A DNA stretch of 45,166 nt from an uncultured Bacteroidales bacterium. Lineage in GTDB: Bacteria; Bacteroidota; Bacteroidia; Bacteroidales; Muribaculaceae. Numbering within the stretch: the stretch's first letter is position 1; each line of letters starts with the position of its first letter. The stretch spans positions 1 to 45,166 of the forward strand of contig CASENC010000047.1 of the NCBI GenBank assembly GCA_949289215.1, in the 5' to 3' direction. The notes under the pieces are model-generated. The model saw only the letters and a program-made list of their open reading frames with translations. It had not been told where the DNA came from and did no database searches. Both the position numbers and the translations under genes were made by a program. Below, piece after piece: positions 6,954 to 16,130 of this stretch.

Positions 6954-8156
6954 TTACTTCTTGATTTCGATAGTTGCTGCGCGGTCGAGGTCGGCTGAAT
7001 TTTCACCATATTCGGTGAGGTTGCTGTCGGCAGTGGCAGTTTCAATGCGGTTGCGGTCAACACCGTTCTTTACAAGCAACTTAACCACATTGTCGGCACG
7101 CTGTTCGCGCAATTGCTGGTTGCGGGCAGTCGAGCCGGTGTAGCTGTCGGCCCACCCGGTTACCACATATTCGTCATCGGTATTGCTCATTGCGTTTGCA
7201 ACAGCTGCAACAACCTTGGTTTGAACACCCTGTACACGAGAGCTGCCAATCGGGAAGTAGATTGTGGCAAGCGGAGCCTCCTTGACAGGTTCCGGTTCGG
7301 GAACCGGACGGTTCATGCATTCGCGCAATTGACGTTCAAGATCGGCAATCTTGGCATCAGCTGCTTTGAGGCGCTCAACCAATGCATCACCCTCGGCATC
7401 ACTGTACTTGTATTCGGGGCAAACCGGAACGATAGGAGCCGACCACTTTGTCTTGTTGAACTTGTAAGCGGCACCCACCATTACCGAACCATACAGGTTG
7501 ATTTGGCGAGTGAAATCCATGAAATTGGCTTGGTCGCCATCAAGTCTCAAGTCGAGCAAGATGTCAACATGGTCGGAAACCCTAAACGAGTTAAGCAAGC
7601 CGACACGCATACCAATCGACATGGTATAATACTTCCATTTGGCACTGTTGCCATCCATTTGACGTGTCATTTGGGCATGAGCTGCAACACCACCATAGAG
7701 CGAAGCATTGTAAACACGGTTGGGCTTATATCCGCACCACCAATTTGTAAGGTTCAAATATACATCGGCAGCAGGACCTATCGACCATTGACGGTTAACC
7801 GAATAGATACCCACTGCGCCATCGGCTGGATTTTCAGGGTCGATACCGGCACCATCGATAGTGGCGCCTTTCATCTTGCGGAAATCGGCACTGAATCTCA
7901 CTCCGATAAGCGGAGAGAACCATTTGCCTACGCCAATGTTGAACGAAGGCATTATGCGCTTGCCGAGGCCCAGTTCTCCATCATAAGAACTTGCCAATCC
8001 GCCAATACCAATCTCACCGGTTATAAACCAATTATCTTTAAAGCGGTTGAAAGTATAACCTTGCGAAGGATCCTCAACGTAGGTTACTTCTTGCGCCTTA
8101 ACATCCGCACCCATAATCACGGTGCAGAGCAATGCAAGTAATAAAATCTTTTTCAT
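6954..8156 (-). CDS. OmpA-family outer membrane protein with peptidoglycan-binding domain
   Basis: A 400-residue protein. A signal peptide covers about 1-21 (MKKILLLALLCTVIMGADVKA). A beta-barrel-like region follows (about 30-245: alternating strands such as NWFITGEIGIGG and SPLIGVRFSADFRKM). A coiled linker LVERLKAADAKIADLERQLREC (about 260-280) with a Pro/Glu hinge leads to the OmpA C-terminal domain (about 295-400), containing ATIYFPIGSS, VTGWADSYTG and NQQLREQRADNVVKLLVKNGV. These are the marks of outer membrane to peptidoglycan tethering. It has a promoter (8268-8299) and its own terminator, so it is a monocistronic gene. Confidence 0.93.
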   Translation of the reverse strand: MKKILLLALLCTVIMGADVKAQEVTYVEDPSQGYTFNRFKDNWFITGEIGIGGLASSYDGELGLGKRIMPSFNIGVGKWFSPLIGVRFSADFRKMKGATIDGAGIDPENPADGAVGIYSVNRQWSIGPAADVYLNLTNWWCGYKPNRVYNASLYGGVAAHAQMTRQMDGNSAKWKYYTMSIGMRVGLLNSFRVSDHVDILLDLRLDGDQANFMDFTRQINLYGSVMVGAAYKFNKTKWSAPIVPVCPEYKYSDAEGDALVERLKAADAKIADLERQLRECMNRPVPEPEPVKEAPLATIYFPIGSSRVQGVQTKVVAAVANAMSNTDDEYVVTGWADSYTGSTARNQQLREQRADNVVKLLVKNGVDRNRIETATADSNLTEYGENSADLDRAATIEIKK

Positions 8157-8267
8157 AGACTTACGTTTTTTTAATTGCGTTAATATTCATACTTTAAAAA
8201 GAAACTGTCTAGATATCCTCCTAACGTGCCAAATGATTTTCATTTAAACAGCATCTAAATTATTTAG

Positions 8268-8299
8268 CAAAATAACAATAAATTTATAAGTCGTACAAA
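8268..8299 (-). promoter_or_regulatory. Promoter of the OmpA-family gene
   Basis: On the minus strand TTTG (8296-8299), a 20-bp spacer and TTATTTTG (8268-8275), one mismatch from TAnnTTTG. The transcript would have a leader of about 105 nt, long enough for post-transcriptional control. Confidence 0.5.
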
Positions 8300-8332
8300 T
8301 TTTTTCACGGTAAAAAAGCGATACGCTACCAC

Positions 8333-8360
8333 AAAAAAACCGGAAATTTCATTTCCGGTT
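8333..8360 (-). terminator. Terminator overlapping the end of surE
   Basis: On the minus strand AACCGGAAAT (8351-8360) and ATTTCCGGTT (8338-8347) form a perfect 10-bp stem with a 3-nt loop, followed by a run of seven T. The stop codon of surE (8349-8351) lies in the loop region, so the last codons form the left arm. Confidence 0.85.
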
Positions 8361-9131
8361 TATAATGTTATCCAATGCCGTTATGGCCTTGTGTGCCGTC
8401 TGGTCGGCACGGCACGGCACCACGGTTGCATATCCGCGTTGCAGCCAGTAAAGGTCGTGCTTGTCGCTTTCCGGTTCCGACGGTACATACTTTCCGGTAA
8501 GCCAGTAATATTTATATCCGTGCGGGTCGGTGCGACATTCATATTCCTCGGTCCACCTGCCGGGCGCGGCAGCCACGGCCTTCAAGCCGGCGACGCTATC
8601 ACACTTGGGAATATTTACGTTGTAGCACACGTCAACCGGCAAGCTGCCGGCAAGCGCAAGTTCCAACATTTGCCGCACTACAGGTTCACACGCCGAAAAA
8701 TCGGGTGCCGCGGTATAGTCGCCATATGAAAAGCCTATACTCGGCACGCCAAGGAACGACCCTTCAAACACCACTCCCATCGTGCCGGAATATATGGCAC
8801 TGTTGCCCGAATTATACCCGTGATTAATTCCCGACAGCACAATGTCGGGACGGCGCGGCATAAGGTTGCTTACGGCGAGCTTTATGCAATCGGTGGGAGT
8901 TCCGTTCACATGATAGGCAATCAATCCCGGTTCATCACCGAAAAGCCTGGCTCGTAACGGAGTATCAACAGTGAGTGCCGACGATTTACCCGACTGGTGA
9001 GCCGACGGCGCGGCAACAAACACATCGCCATACTCACGAGCTATGTCAATCAAAAATTTCAAGCCGCCGGCTTGATACCCGTCATCGTTACCGACGAATA
9101 TCAACGGGCGCCGAGATGATATATCTTCCAT
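8349..9131 (-). CDS. surE: 5'/3'-nucleotidase SurE
   Basis: 260 residues, the usual SurE length. The metal-binding NDDGYQAGG is at about 14-22, followed by VFVAAPSAHQSGKSSALTVDTPL, VNGTPTDCIKLAVSNLMPRRPDIVLSGINHG (split motif of the family) and SAIYSGTMGVVFEGSFLGVPSIGFS. SurE dephosphorylates nucleoside 5'- and 3'-monophosphates in the cytosol. Only 12 bp separate its start from the stop of the upstream transglycosylase gene, so it probably ends the parA-parB-DUF5683-mltD-like-surE transcript, closed by the terminator at 8333-8360. Confidence 0.97.
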   Translation of the reverse strand: MEDISSRRPLIFVGNDDGYQAGGLKFLIDIAREYGDVFVAAPSAHQSGKSSALTVDTPLRARLFGDEPGLIAYHVNGTPTDCIKLAVSNLMPRRPDIVLSGINHGYNSGNSAIYSGTMGVVFEGSFLGVPSIGFSYGDYTAAPDFSACEPVVRQMLELALAGSLPVDVCYNVNIPKCDSVAGLKAVAAAPGRWTEEYECRTDPHGYKYYWLTGKYVPSEPESDKHDLYWLQRGYATVVPCRADQTAHKAITALDNIINRK

Positions 9132-9143
9132 AAATCCATGTAA

Positions 9144-10664
9144 TTATTTCACCGGAATAAGCAACGTCTGCCCTGCACGGATCCTGCTCCCACGTATCCC
9201 GTTGGCACGACGAATATCGGCCACGGTAACACCGCGATACTTCATGGCTATTTCCGAAAGGGTTTCGCCCGATTTCACTTTATGCCTGCGCGTGGCTTGT
9301 TTCTTGGTGCTTTTTGTCTTGGTACTTGTTGTCTTTTCACCTTGTGCCACATCTTTAACCCTCACGCGCTGATTGGTGGTGATTTTCAGCAACTGGCCGC
9401 GCTGTATGCCATCACCGCGCAATCCGTTGGCCCGCTTGATACTGCTCACCGTGACGCCATATTTGCGTGCTATCACCGAGAGCGACTCGCCACGACGCAC
9501 CTTGTGATACTTTGTAACCGCTTTGCGCTCATAGCTGCCACCCTGATTTTCATCATAGCTTGCAGGAGTCACCACCGTGCGCAAGGCATACTTATTGCTG
9601 TCGTAAGCAAGAATGCTGTCTTCGCTCATTATATAGCTGTACACCTGCTGCGAAGGCAATATCAACTTATATGGGTGAACATTCCCCGGAATTATATCTT
9701 TGCGATATTGCGGATTAAGCACACGTATCTCCTCGACCGGCATATTAAGCACGGCCGAAATTTGATTGAAATGAACACGGCGGTCGATGCTTATGGTATC
9801 GGTAATAAGCGGCTTTTTAGCAAGCCCCGGACTTATATTATGGCACTTGAAATAGGTCATGACGTAATTGGCTGCAATAAATGCAGGAACATAACCGCGA
9901 GTCTCGCGTGGCAAGTAATAATATATCTCCCAATAATCTTTCTTGCCCGAATCGCCACTGTCGGCACCGGCGCGGCGCAAAGCCTTGTTCACATTGCCGG
10001 GCCCGCAATTATATGCGGCAATGGCAAGCGACCAGTCGCCATATATCCCATAAAGTTCCTTCAAGTAGCGGGCTGCCATCTCCGACGAGCGGTAAGGGTC
10101 GCGGCGTTCATCGATAAGTGTGTTCACTTCAAGTCCAAGCCCCTTGGCCGTTCCTATCATAAATTGCCACAACCCGGTGGCACCTGCACGCGACACAGCC
10201 ACGGGATTAAGTGCCGACTCTATCACCGGCAGGTATTTAAGTTCGAGCGGCATACCTTCTTTTTCAAGTGCTTGCTCAAATATAGGCATATAATACATAC
10301 TCATTCCGAGCATTGTTTCCACTAAATCCCTGCGGCGCGTGATATACATTTCTATATAACTGCGCACAATGGGATTGTAAACCATCTCGATTTCGGTGGG
10401 CAACGCCTTCAAGCGTTCGATGAACACTTCATCGGATGTATTGTCAGACACCACATCATCAACCTCGGTGTCGAGTGCCGTATAGTTGCGAATATACCAG
10501 TTCTCGCGCATAGCCCGCGTATCGGTCTCGAAACTTTCGGGATACACTATGGCCGTGTCTGAAATCGTCTCTTTTATAGTCAATATGGTAGGCGCGGGAG
10601 CAGCCCAAGCAGCCATAGCTGCACCCACGGCGATAAGCGATGTCAATATTGCCTTTTGCATCAT
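9144..10664 (-). CDS. Membrane-bound lytic murein transglycosylase D-like protein with two LysM domains
   Basis: 506 residues. A signal peptide covers about 1-21. The SLT/GH23 domain (about 120-270) has the catalytic-glutamate segment ESALNPVAVSRAGATGLWQF, SLAIAAYNCGPGNVNKAL and the Tyr-rich ETRGYVPAFIAANY. Two C-terminal LysM modules are visible (YHKVRRGESLSVIARKYGV and RHKVKSGETLSEIAMKYRGV), separated by a Lys/Thr-rich linker. It cleaves the glycan strands of peptidoglycan to 1,6-anhydro ends. It sits in a minus-strand run after DUF5683 with a 53-bp gap. Confidence 0.93.
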   Translation of the reverse strand: MMQKAILTSLIAVGAAMAAWAAPAPTILTIKETISDTAIVYPESFETDTRAMRENWYIRNYTALDTEVDDVVSDNTSDEVFIERLKALPTEIEMVYNPIVRSYIEMYITRRRDLVETMLGMSMYYMPIFEQALEKEGMPLELKYLPVIESALNPVAVSRAGATGLWQFMIGTAKGLGLEVNTLIDERRDPYRSSEMAARYLKELYGIYGDWSLAIAAYNCGPGNVNKALRRAGADSGDSGKKDYWEIYYYLPRETRGYVPAFIAANYVMTYFKCHNISPGLAKKPLITDTISIDRRVHFNQISAVLNMPVEEIRVLNPQYRKDIIPGNVHPYKLILPSQQVYSYIMSEDSILAYDSNKYALRTVVTPASYDENQGGSYERKAVTKYHKVRRGESLSVIARKYGVTVSSIKRANGLRGDGIQRGQLLKITTNQRVRVKDVAQGEKTTSTKTKSTKKQATRRHKVKSGETLSEIAMKYRGVTVADIRRANGIRGSRIRAGQTLLIPVK

Positions 10665-10717
10665 ATATATTATTTTTATAGTTGTGTTTCTTACAAATTA
10701 TCCGCCCGTGCGCCGCC

Positions 10718-11620
10718 TCAGAAATCTATTATCAGCGAACCGCCAAGTGCCGGCCACCGGCTCATTGGACTATTGTCAAGCAGTGTCGGCCTGAAGTGCA
10801 TCGACATCGACAAGTCGGGTTCTACATTGAAATTGGCGAGCGACGCGTCAACATAAGCGTCAATTATACATATTACATAAAGCCCCACCATTAATATTAT
10901 ACACAAGTCGCGGTATCGGCGATAATAATTACGCCTCGACTGCAACGTGCGTTCAAGCCAATCCATGTCAAGGTCGGCCTCGGTGACAGTAGATGGGTAA
11001 AAATCCATGTAACTGTGAGTGTCGGGGTTGCTGTCGGTAATATCGCGGTAAGCCTGCGCATAATCTTGGAGCATTTGGTTATTCCACGATGTAGCATATG
11101 CCAATCCGGCATATCCGCCGACAATTATCGGCAATTTCCAGTAACGGCGATTATAAATCTGCCCAAGCCCCGGGAACAACACCGACAGCCACACGGCCCT
11201 CGTAGGGTCGGGATTGAACTCTCGCACTTTCCCGTATGTTATGCGGTCGATGGAATCCTGCCTTATCGAGTCGTTCCTGTACTTGATACGCTCGGCAAGC
11301 AATGCGGCAGCCACGCTGTCTGCTTGCGCCAATTCCACTGTATCGGCCATGAAGTCGGCTATGCTGATGCTGTCGGTCATTACCGCTTCCCCTCCCTCGT
11401 CGAGAATCACACGCACACGGTCGCCCGGCAACCGGGCCGAAACATTCTGCGGCACAACGGGCAACGAATCAACAGGCACCGAGTCGGCGGGCAATACGGC
11501 TGTCATTTGCGAAAGCAACCGTGCATCGGCAAAAGCTTGTAAAGGTGTGACAAACACACAGCACAACACTACTGCGATGCACTTGCACAATATTTCCCTT
11601 GACCTGAAATCGAATTTCAC
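10718..11620 (-). CDS. DUF5683 membrane protein
   Basis: 300 residues. N-terminal signal or anchor about 14-32 (CIAVVLCCVFVTPLQAFA), then a low-complexity extracytoplasmic stretch, and the DUF5683 core AVWLSVLFPGLGQIYNRRYWKLPIIVG (about 166-192) with several hydrophobic helices (AGLAYATSW, LCIILMVGLYVICIIDAYVDA). Function unknown; the family sits directly after parB in many Bacteroidetes, as here (33-bp gap). The genomic neighbourhood suggests a link to envelope growth or segregation, which is inference. Confidence 0.88.
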   Translation of the reverse strand: MKFDFRSREILCKCIAVVLCCVFVTPLQAFADARLLSQMTAVLPADSVPVDSLPVVPQNVSARLPGDRVRVILDEGGEAVMTDSISIADFMADTVELAQADSVAAALLAERIKYRNDSIRQDSIDRITYGKVREFNPDPTRAVWLSVLFPGLGQIYNRRYWKLPIIVGGYAGLAYATSWNNQMLQDYAQAYRDITDSNPDTHSYMDFYPSTVTEADLDMDWLERTLQSRRNYYRRYRDLCIILMVGLYVICIIDAYVDASLANFNVEPDLSMSMHFRPTLLDNSPMSRWPALGGSLIIDF

Positions 11621-11653
11621 TTTCTACAGTTTCTGGATTTGCTGCTTGCAAAT

Positions 11654-12559
11654 TTACTGCAAATTTTGCAAATCTTCATTCTTTAATCGGTCAAAGATGC
11701 TAATTAATCTTTCAAGTTCCTCTTCGTTTTGAAACGGGAATGTGATTTTGCCCTTACCCGCGGCATCACAAGTAAACTTGACGGGAGTGTGGAATGTGGA
11801 TGATAAGTGATTTTTCAGTATGTCGTAATCCCTTGTTGCCAGGCGTTTATTCACAGGCTGCGCATCATCGCCGGCCGAATCGGCTTTCTCGTTATACTGC
11901 TTGGCCAAAGCCTCTACCTGGCGCACCGACAAACCTTTTTTTAGCGTTTCGTTATAAAGTTTTAACTGCAATGCGGGCTTCTCGACGGCAAGCAACGCCC
12001 TTGCGTGCCCCATATCAATGAGCTTGTCGCGCAACCCCAATTGCACCTCGGCAGGCAATTTCAGCAGGCGCAGGAAATTGGCTATGGTAGCCCGCTTCTT
12101 GCCTATTCGCTCACTGAGCCGTTCTTGCGTAAGGCTGTATTGGTCAATCAGTTTCTTGAACGTCAAGGCTATTTCTATGGCATTCAGGTCCTCCCGCTGA
12201 ATATTTTCGATAAGAGCCATCTCGGTCATTTCCGAGTCGTTGGCCGTGCGCACATAAGCCGGCACCGTTGCCAGCCCGGCCATCTTGGCCGCACGGAAAC
12301 GGCGTTCACCCGATATTATCTGGTAATTGTCGCCGCCGATACTGCGCAACGTGAGCGGCTGTATTATCCCAAGTTCGCGTATCGAAGCCGCAAGCTCTTC
12401 GAGCGACTCCTCGTCGAATGAGCTGCGCGGCTGTTCGGGGTTTGGCGATATTTGGTCAATGGGGATTTCGTTGATGGCCGACGAGCCGCTCGTCTGTATG
12501 TCGTCCATGGAAATCAGCGAGTCGAGCCCGCGCCCCAGTGCAGAACGTTTTAATGACAT
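11654..12559 (-). CDS. parB: Chromosome-partitioning protein ParB
   Basis: 301 residues. The ParB CTP-binding domain begins IDQISPNPEQPRSSF and contains ISGERRFRA (82-90, the GERR nucleotide-binding patch) and ALIENIQREDLN. A helix-turn-helix follows (LTQERLSERIGKKRATIANF) and a C-terminal dimerisation segment. ParB loads at parS and spreads as a CTP-dependent clamp. The start is 30 bp after parA stops, so the two are co-transcribed. No palindromic parS-like site is evident in the window. Confidence 0.96.
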   Translation of the reverse strand: MSLKRSALGRGLDSLISMDDIQTSGSSAINEIPIDQISPNPEQPRSSFDEESLEELAASIRELGIIQPLTLRSIGGDNYQIISGERRFRAAKMAGLATVPAYVRTANDSEMTEMALIENIQREDLNAIEIALTFKKLIDQYSLTQERLSERIGKKRATIANFLRLLKLPAEVQLGLRDKLIDMGHARALLAVEKPALQLKLYNETLKKGLSVRQVEALAKQYNEKADSAGDDAQPVNKRLATRDYDILKNHLSSTFHTPVKFTCDAAGKGKITFPFQNEEELERLISIFDRLKNEDLQNLQ

Positions 12560-12589
12560 ATATAATATGAAGATTTTTTGGTAAAGTGT

Positions 12590-13369
12590 TTATGCCGACT
12601 GGCGCGTGTGCGGCTTGGAAATAAGCTCCTGGGCTAGTTGCAAATGGCTAGTTGCGCCACGGCTCTCCGAATCATACAATATCGCCGGCAACCCGTGGCT
12701 CGGAGCCTCGCTCAGCCTGATGTTGCGTGGTATCACGGTATTAAACACCATGTCACCGAAATGGCTTTTCAGTTCCTCGTATATTTGGTTGGCAAGACGC
12801 AGGCGCGCGTCATACATAGTAAGCAGAAAGCCCTCGATGGCAAGCGACGGGTTGAGCTTCGACTTGATTATGCGGATGGTATTAAGCAACTTGCTTATAC
12901 CCTCAAGAGCAAAATACTCGGCCTGCACAGGAATTATCACCGAGTCGGCCGCAGTCAGGGCATTGACTGTGATAAGCCCCAGCGAAGGGCTACAGTCTAT
13001 AAGTATGTAATCATAATCATTCTTTATCGGTGCCAGCATATTGCGCATCACCCTCTCGCGGTTTGGCTTGTTGATAAGTTCAAGTTCCGCACCCACCAGG
13101 TCGATACGCGACCCCACCAGGTCAAGGTTGTCTATGCAAGTCTTAACCTGAGTACCGCTGATTGGATAATCGTCAACAAGGCATTCATATATGGAAGAAG
13201 TCATCGACTTCGGGTCAATGCCCAACCCCGAGGTTGCATTTGCCTGCGGGTCGGCATCAATAATCAGCACTTTCTTGCCCTGCACGGCAAGCGACGAGGC
13301 AAGGTTGATGGCCGTAGTGGTCTTCCCCACACCCCCCTTTTGATTGGCTATTGAAATAATTTTACCCAT
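12590..13369 (-). CDS. parA: Chromosome-partitioning ATPase ParA (Soj family)
   Basis: 259 residues, the usual Soj length. The deviant Walker A KGGVGKTTT is at 11-19, Walker A' region IDADPQANATSG at about 38-49, and the switch DYILIDCSPSLGLITVNAL in the middle. It lacks an N-terminal DNA-binding domain, typical of chromosomal rather than plasmid ParA. It forms an ATP-dependent gradient on the nucleoid that moves ParB-parS. The gene starts the minus-strand cluster; the upstream gap contains DnaA-box-like sites (13449-13515). Confidence 0.96.
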   Translation of the reverse strand: MGKIISIANQKGGVGKTTTAINLASSLAVQGKKVLIIDADPQANATSGLGIDPKSMTSSIYECLVDDYPISGTQVKTCIDNLDLVGSRIDLVGAELELINKPNRERVMRNMLAPIKNDYDYILIDCSPSLGLITVNALTAADSVIIPVQAEYFALEGISKLLNTIRIIKSKLNPSLAIEGFLLTMYDARLRLANQIYEELKSHFGDMVFNTVIPRNIRLSEAPSHGLPAILYDSESRGATSHLQLAQELISKPHTRQSA

Positions 13370-13448
13370 GTCAAAAATCTTTTTCTCGATGCAAAGGAAT
13401 TACATTTCGAGCATATTTCCTTGTAATTCAGTTGAAAAATTGCAAAAT

Positions 13449-13515
13449 TGTTGATAAGTGGCACTTTTTGTTAATAACTACCCCCGGCCGACTCACTTAT
13501 CAACACTTGTCAACA
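13449..13515. other. Cluster of DnaA-box-like sites (possible origin-like region)
   Basis: Four 9-mers are close to TTATCCACA. TGTTGATAA at 13449-13457 and TTATCAACA at 13497-13505 are a perfect inverted pair inside 12-bp arms (13449-13460 and 13494-13505). TGTTAATAA is at 13469-13477, and TTGTCAACA at 13507-13515 has two mismatches. AT-rich DNA follows (13531-13570). This 200-bp gap lies between divergent parA and rnr. parAB often lies near oriC, so a replication-initiation role is possible, but no dnaA, gidA or rnpA is in the window. Confidence 0.35.
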
Positions 13516-13562
13516 ATCGGTTTTTCGTACCGCGAAAATTTCATTTTAAAAATAAAAAAACG

Positions 13563-13570
13563 TATATTTG
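13563..13570 (+). promoter_or_regulatory. -7 element of the rnr promoter
   Basis: TATATTTG matches TAnnTTTG exactly. No TTG is seen at the usual upstream distance, so the -33 element is weak. Its position excludes use of the earlier in-frame ATG at 13586, which would leave almost no leader. Confidence 0.45.
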
Positions 13571-13645
13571 TAATCATCATAGCCGATGGCGGCCCGGTTC
13601 CGGTACCTGCCCCATCGGCACATACACCATATAAACAGCTGTATT

Positions 13646-15970
13646 ATGGCAAACGACCAAGAAAGAAAAAAGGCTTCACGCAAAAAGAAAGAGCTGGAAA
13701 GTCAAGTGATTGACTTTTTCAACCGAGAAGAAAACATACCCTATAACTACAAACAGGTATCGGCGGCAATAGGTGCCGAAACTCCCAAGCAACGCGCCCT
13801 TGTGGTGGAAGTTCTCGAAGAACTCGCATTGACAGGAATGCTCGTCGAGGTAAATCCGGGGCGTTTCAAGGCCAAGTCACGCAGCAATGTGGCAACAGGC
13901 ACTTTCGTGCGACGCAGCAACGGAAAAAACAGCGTAATACTCGACCAGGAAGGCGAGGCGATATTCGTGGCCGAACGCAACTCGATGCACGCGCTCAACG
14001 GAGACCGTGTCCAAGTGCACATCTCGGCACAACGCCGTGGCTTCGAACCCGAGGCGAGGGTGATAGAAATCATCGAGAAGAAAGATCAGGTATTCATAGG
14101 TACACTGCAAGTGGAAAAATACTTCGCACACCTCATCACCGACAGCAAATTCCTTGCCACCGACATACTGATACCACTTGACAAACTCAAAGGCGGCAAA
14201 CAGGGCGACAAGGTTGTGGCGCGAATAATCGACTGGCCCGACGATGCCAACAGCCCCGTGGGTGAAATCGTGGACGTGCTGGGGAAAGCCGGTGAAAACA
14301 ATGCCGAAATACACGCCATACTCGCCGAATTCGGGCTGCCGTACCGCTATCCCGAGGAGGTGGAAAAAGCCGCCGACGCGATAGACGCCACCATCACCCC
14401 CGAAATAATCGCGGCACGCAAGGATATGCGCGATGTGGTGACATTTACCATCGACCCCAAAGACGCGAAAGACTTTGACGACGCACTGTCGTTGCGAAAG
14501 TTGCCCAACGGCAATTGGCAGGTGGGCATACACATAGCCGACGTGTCGCACTATGTGACTCCCGGATCCATCATCGACCGCGAGGCATATAACCGCGCCA
14601 CATCGGTATATCTTGTGGACCGTACCGTACCAATGCTGCCCGAGCGGTTATGCAACGAAATTTGCTCGCTGCGCCCCGACGAGGAGAAGCTCACTTACTC
14701 GTGCATAGTGGAACTTGACGACGACGCCAATGTATTGAACACCGAAATCTGCCACACGGTGATACGCAGCAACCGCCGCTTCACATATGAAGAAGCACAA
14801 GACGTGATCGAAACCGGAAAGGGCGACTATGCCGACGAGATACTCACACTCGACCGCCTTGCCAAGATACTGCGCAGCCGCCGTTACGAAAACGGAGCGG
14901 TCAACTTCGACCGCTTCGAGGTGCGCTTCGACATCGACGAGCAGGGGAAACCCATCGATGTGTATTTCAAAGTATCGAAAGACGCCAACAAGCTTATCGA
15001 GGAATTCATGCTGCTTGCCAACCGCAAAGTTGCCGAGAGTATAGGCAAAGTTCCGACAGGGAAAAAGGCAAAAACATTCGTATATCGAGTACACGACAAA
15101 CCAATGGAAGAAAAACTCGACAATTTCGCCGAGATTGTGCGCTCATTCGGACGTAAAATCAAGACTTCGGGAAATGCCGCCGACATAAACAAGTCGCTCA
15201 ACAAGTTGCTTAACGACATAAAGGGCGCACCCGAGGAGAATATGCTCTCCACGCTCGCCATACGCTCAATGGCAAAAGCCGTGTATTCCACCGTCAACAT
15301 AGGCCACTACGGGCTGGCATTCGACTATTACACCCACTTTACATCGCCCATACGCCGGTACCCCGACGTAATGGTACACCGCCTGCTCGACCGCTACAAA
15401 GCCGGCGGCCGCAGCGCAAGCGTTGACAAGGTGGAAGAGCAATGCAAGCATTCAAGCGAAATGGAACAACTCGCCGCACAGGCCGAGCGATCGTCGATTA
15501 AATACAAGCAGGTTGAATTCATGGGCGAACGCCTCGGCAAGGTTTACCAAGGCACTATCTCGGGCGTGACCGAATGGGGGTTATACGTGGAAATCGACGA
15601 GAACAAGTGTGAAGGCCTGGTGCCTATACGCGACCTCGAAGACGATTATTATGAATTTGACGAGAAAAACTACTGCCTCATAGGCCGCCGCCAAAAAAGG
15701 CGTTATCGCCTTGGCGACCCAGTGACAGTGCAAATAGCACGTGCCGACCTCGTGAAAAAGCAGCTCGACATGGCTCTCATTGACGAAAAGCACCCCGTCG
15801 GCACACACCATATCGACTCGGCACCCATAACAGTTTCCACCTCGTCGCGCCGCAAAGAATCGCGCCGTGAAAAAATGCGCGAGAACTTCGAGAGCGGCAG
15901 TGCCAAGCGCATATCCAAGCGCAGCGGAGGGAAGAAAAAAGAATCGAAAAAGCGGTCGAAACGCCATTAA
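13646..15970 (+). CDS. rnr: Exoribonuclease R
   Basis: 774 residues from the chosen start (MANDQERKKASRK). A start 20 codons earlier (13586) is possible, but that extension does not look like part of the family. In order: a winged-helix/basic N-terminus, cold-shock domains, the RNB domain with catalytic DAKDFDDALS and HIADVSHYV, then GLAFDYYTHFTSPIRRYPD near the end of RNB, and an S1 domain (GKVYQGTISGVTEWGLYVEI). The Lys/Arg-rich tail (SGGKKKESKKRSKRH) is typical. It degrades structured RNA 3' to 5' and matures or destroys stable RNA. A weak AAGATT/AATCTT hairpin lies about 15-35 bp past the stop. Confidence 0.95.
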   Translation: MANDQERKKASRKKKELESQVIDFFNREENIPYNYKQVSAAIGAETPKQRALVVEVLEELALTGMLVEVNPGRFKAKSRSNVATGTFVRRSNGKNSVILDQEGEAIFVAERNSMHALNGDRVQVHISAQRRGFEPEARVIEIIEKKDQVFIGTLQVEKYFAHLITDSKFLATDILIPLDKLKGGKQGDKVVARIIDWPDDANSPVGEIVDVLGKAGENNAEIHAILAEFGLPYRYPEEVEKAADAIDATITPEIIAARKDMRDVVTFTIDPKDAKDFDDALSLRKLPNGNWQVGIHIADVSHYVTPGSIIDREAYNRATSVYLVDRTVPMLPERLCNEICSLRPDEEKLTYSCIVELDDDANVLNTEICHTVIRSNRRFTYEEAQDVIETGKGDYADEILTLDRLAKILRSRRYENGAVNFDRFEVRFDIDEQGKPIDVYFKVSKDANKLIEEFMLLANRKVAESIGKVPTGKKAKTFVYRVHDKPMEEKLDNFAEIVRSFGRKIKTSGNAADINKSLNKLLNDIKGAPEENMLSTLAIRSMAKAVYSTVNIGHYGLAFDYYTHFTSPIRRYPDVMVHRLLDRYKAGGRSASVDKVEEQCKHSSEMEQLAAQAERSSIKYKQVEFMGERLGKVYQGTISGVTEWGLYVEIDENKCEGLVPIRDLEDDYYEFDEKNYCLIGRRQKRRYRLGDPVTVQIARADLVKKQLDMALIDEKHPVGTHHIDSAPITVSTSSRRKESRREKMRENFESGSAKRISKRSGGKKKESKKRSKRH

Positions 15971-16004
15971 TAATAATTTTATTTAAAGATTTTTTTCTTT
16001 AATC

Positions 16005-16035
16005 TTGGCAGTAACGGCGAAATACAATAATTTTG
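16005..16035 (+). promoter_or_regulatory. Promoter of the succinate dehydrogenase/fumarate reductase operon
   Basis: TTG (16005-16007), a 20-bp spacer and TAATTTTG (16028-16035) match the Bacteroidetes consensus fully. The leader is about 90 nt, with AT-rich sequence before the ATG at 16131. Confidence 0.75.
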
Positions 16036-16130
16036 CAATAAATTATGCATTCCGCAATGTGCAACAGCACTGAAAATCAAACATTATAATAACATAAATC
16101 AAATTTATTAACACTTAATTCAGAACTACT

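Noticed and set aside
11654-13600. parS site near parAB
   Set aside because: No TGTTnCACGTGnAACA-type palindrome could be seen anywhere in the window; the few CACGTG cores lie in coding sequence and lack the flanks.
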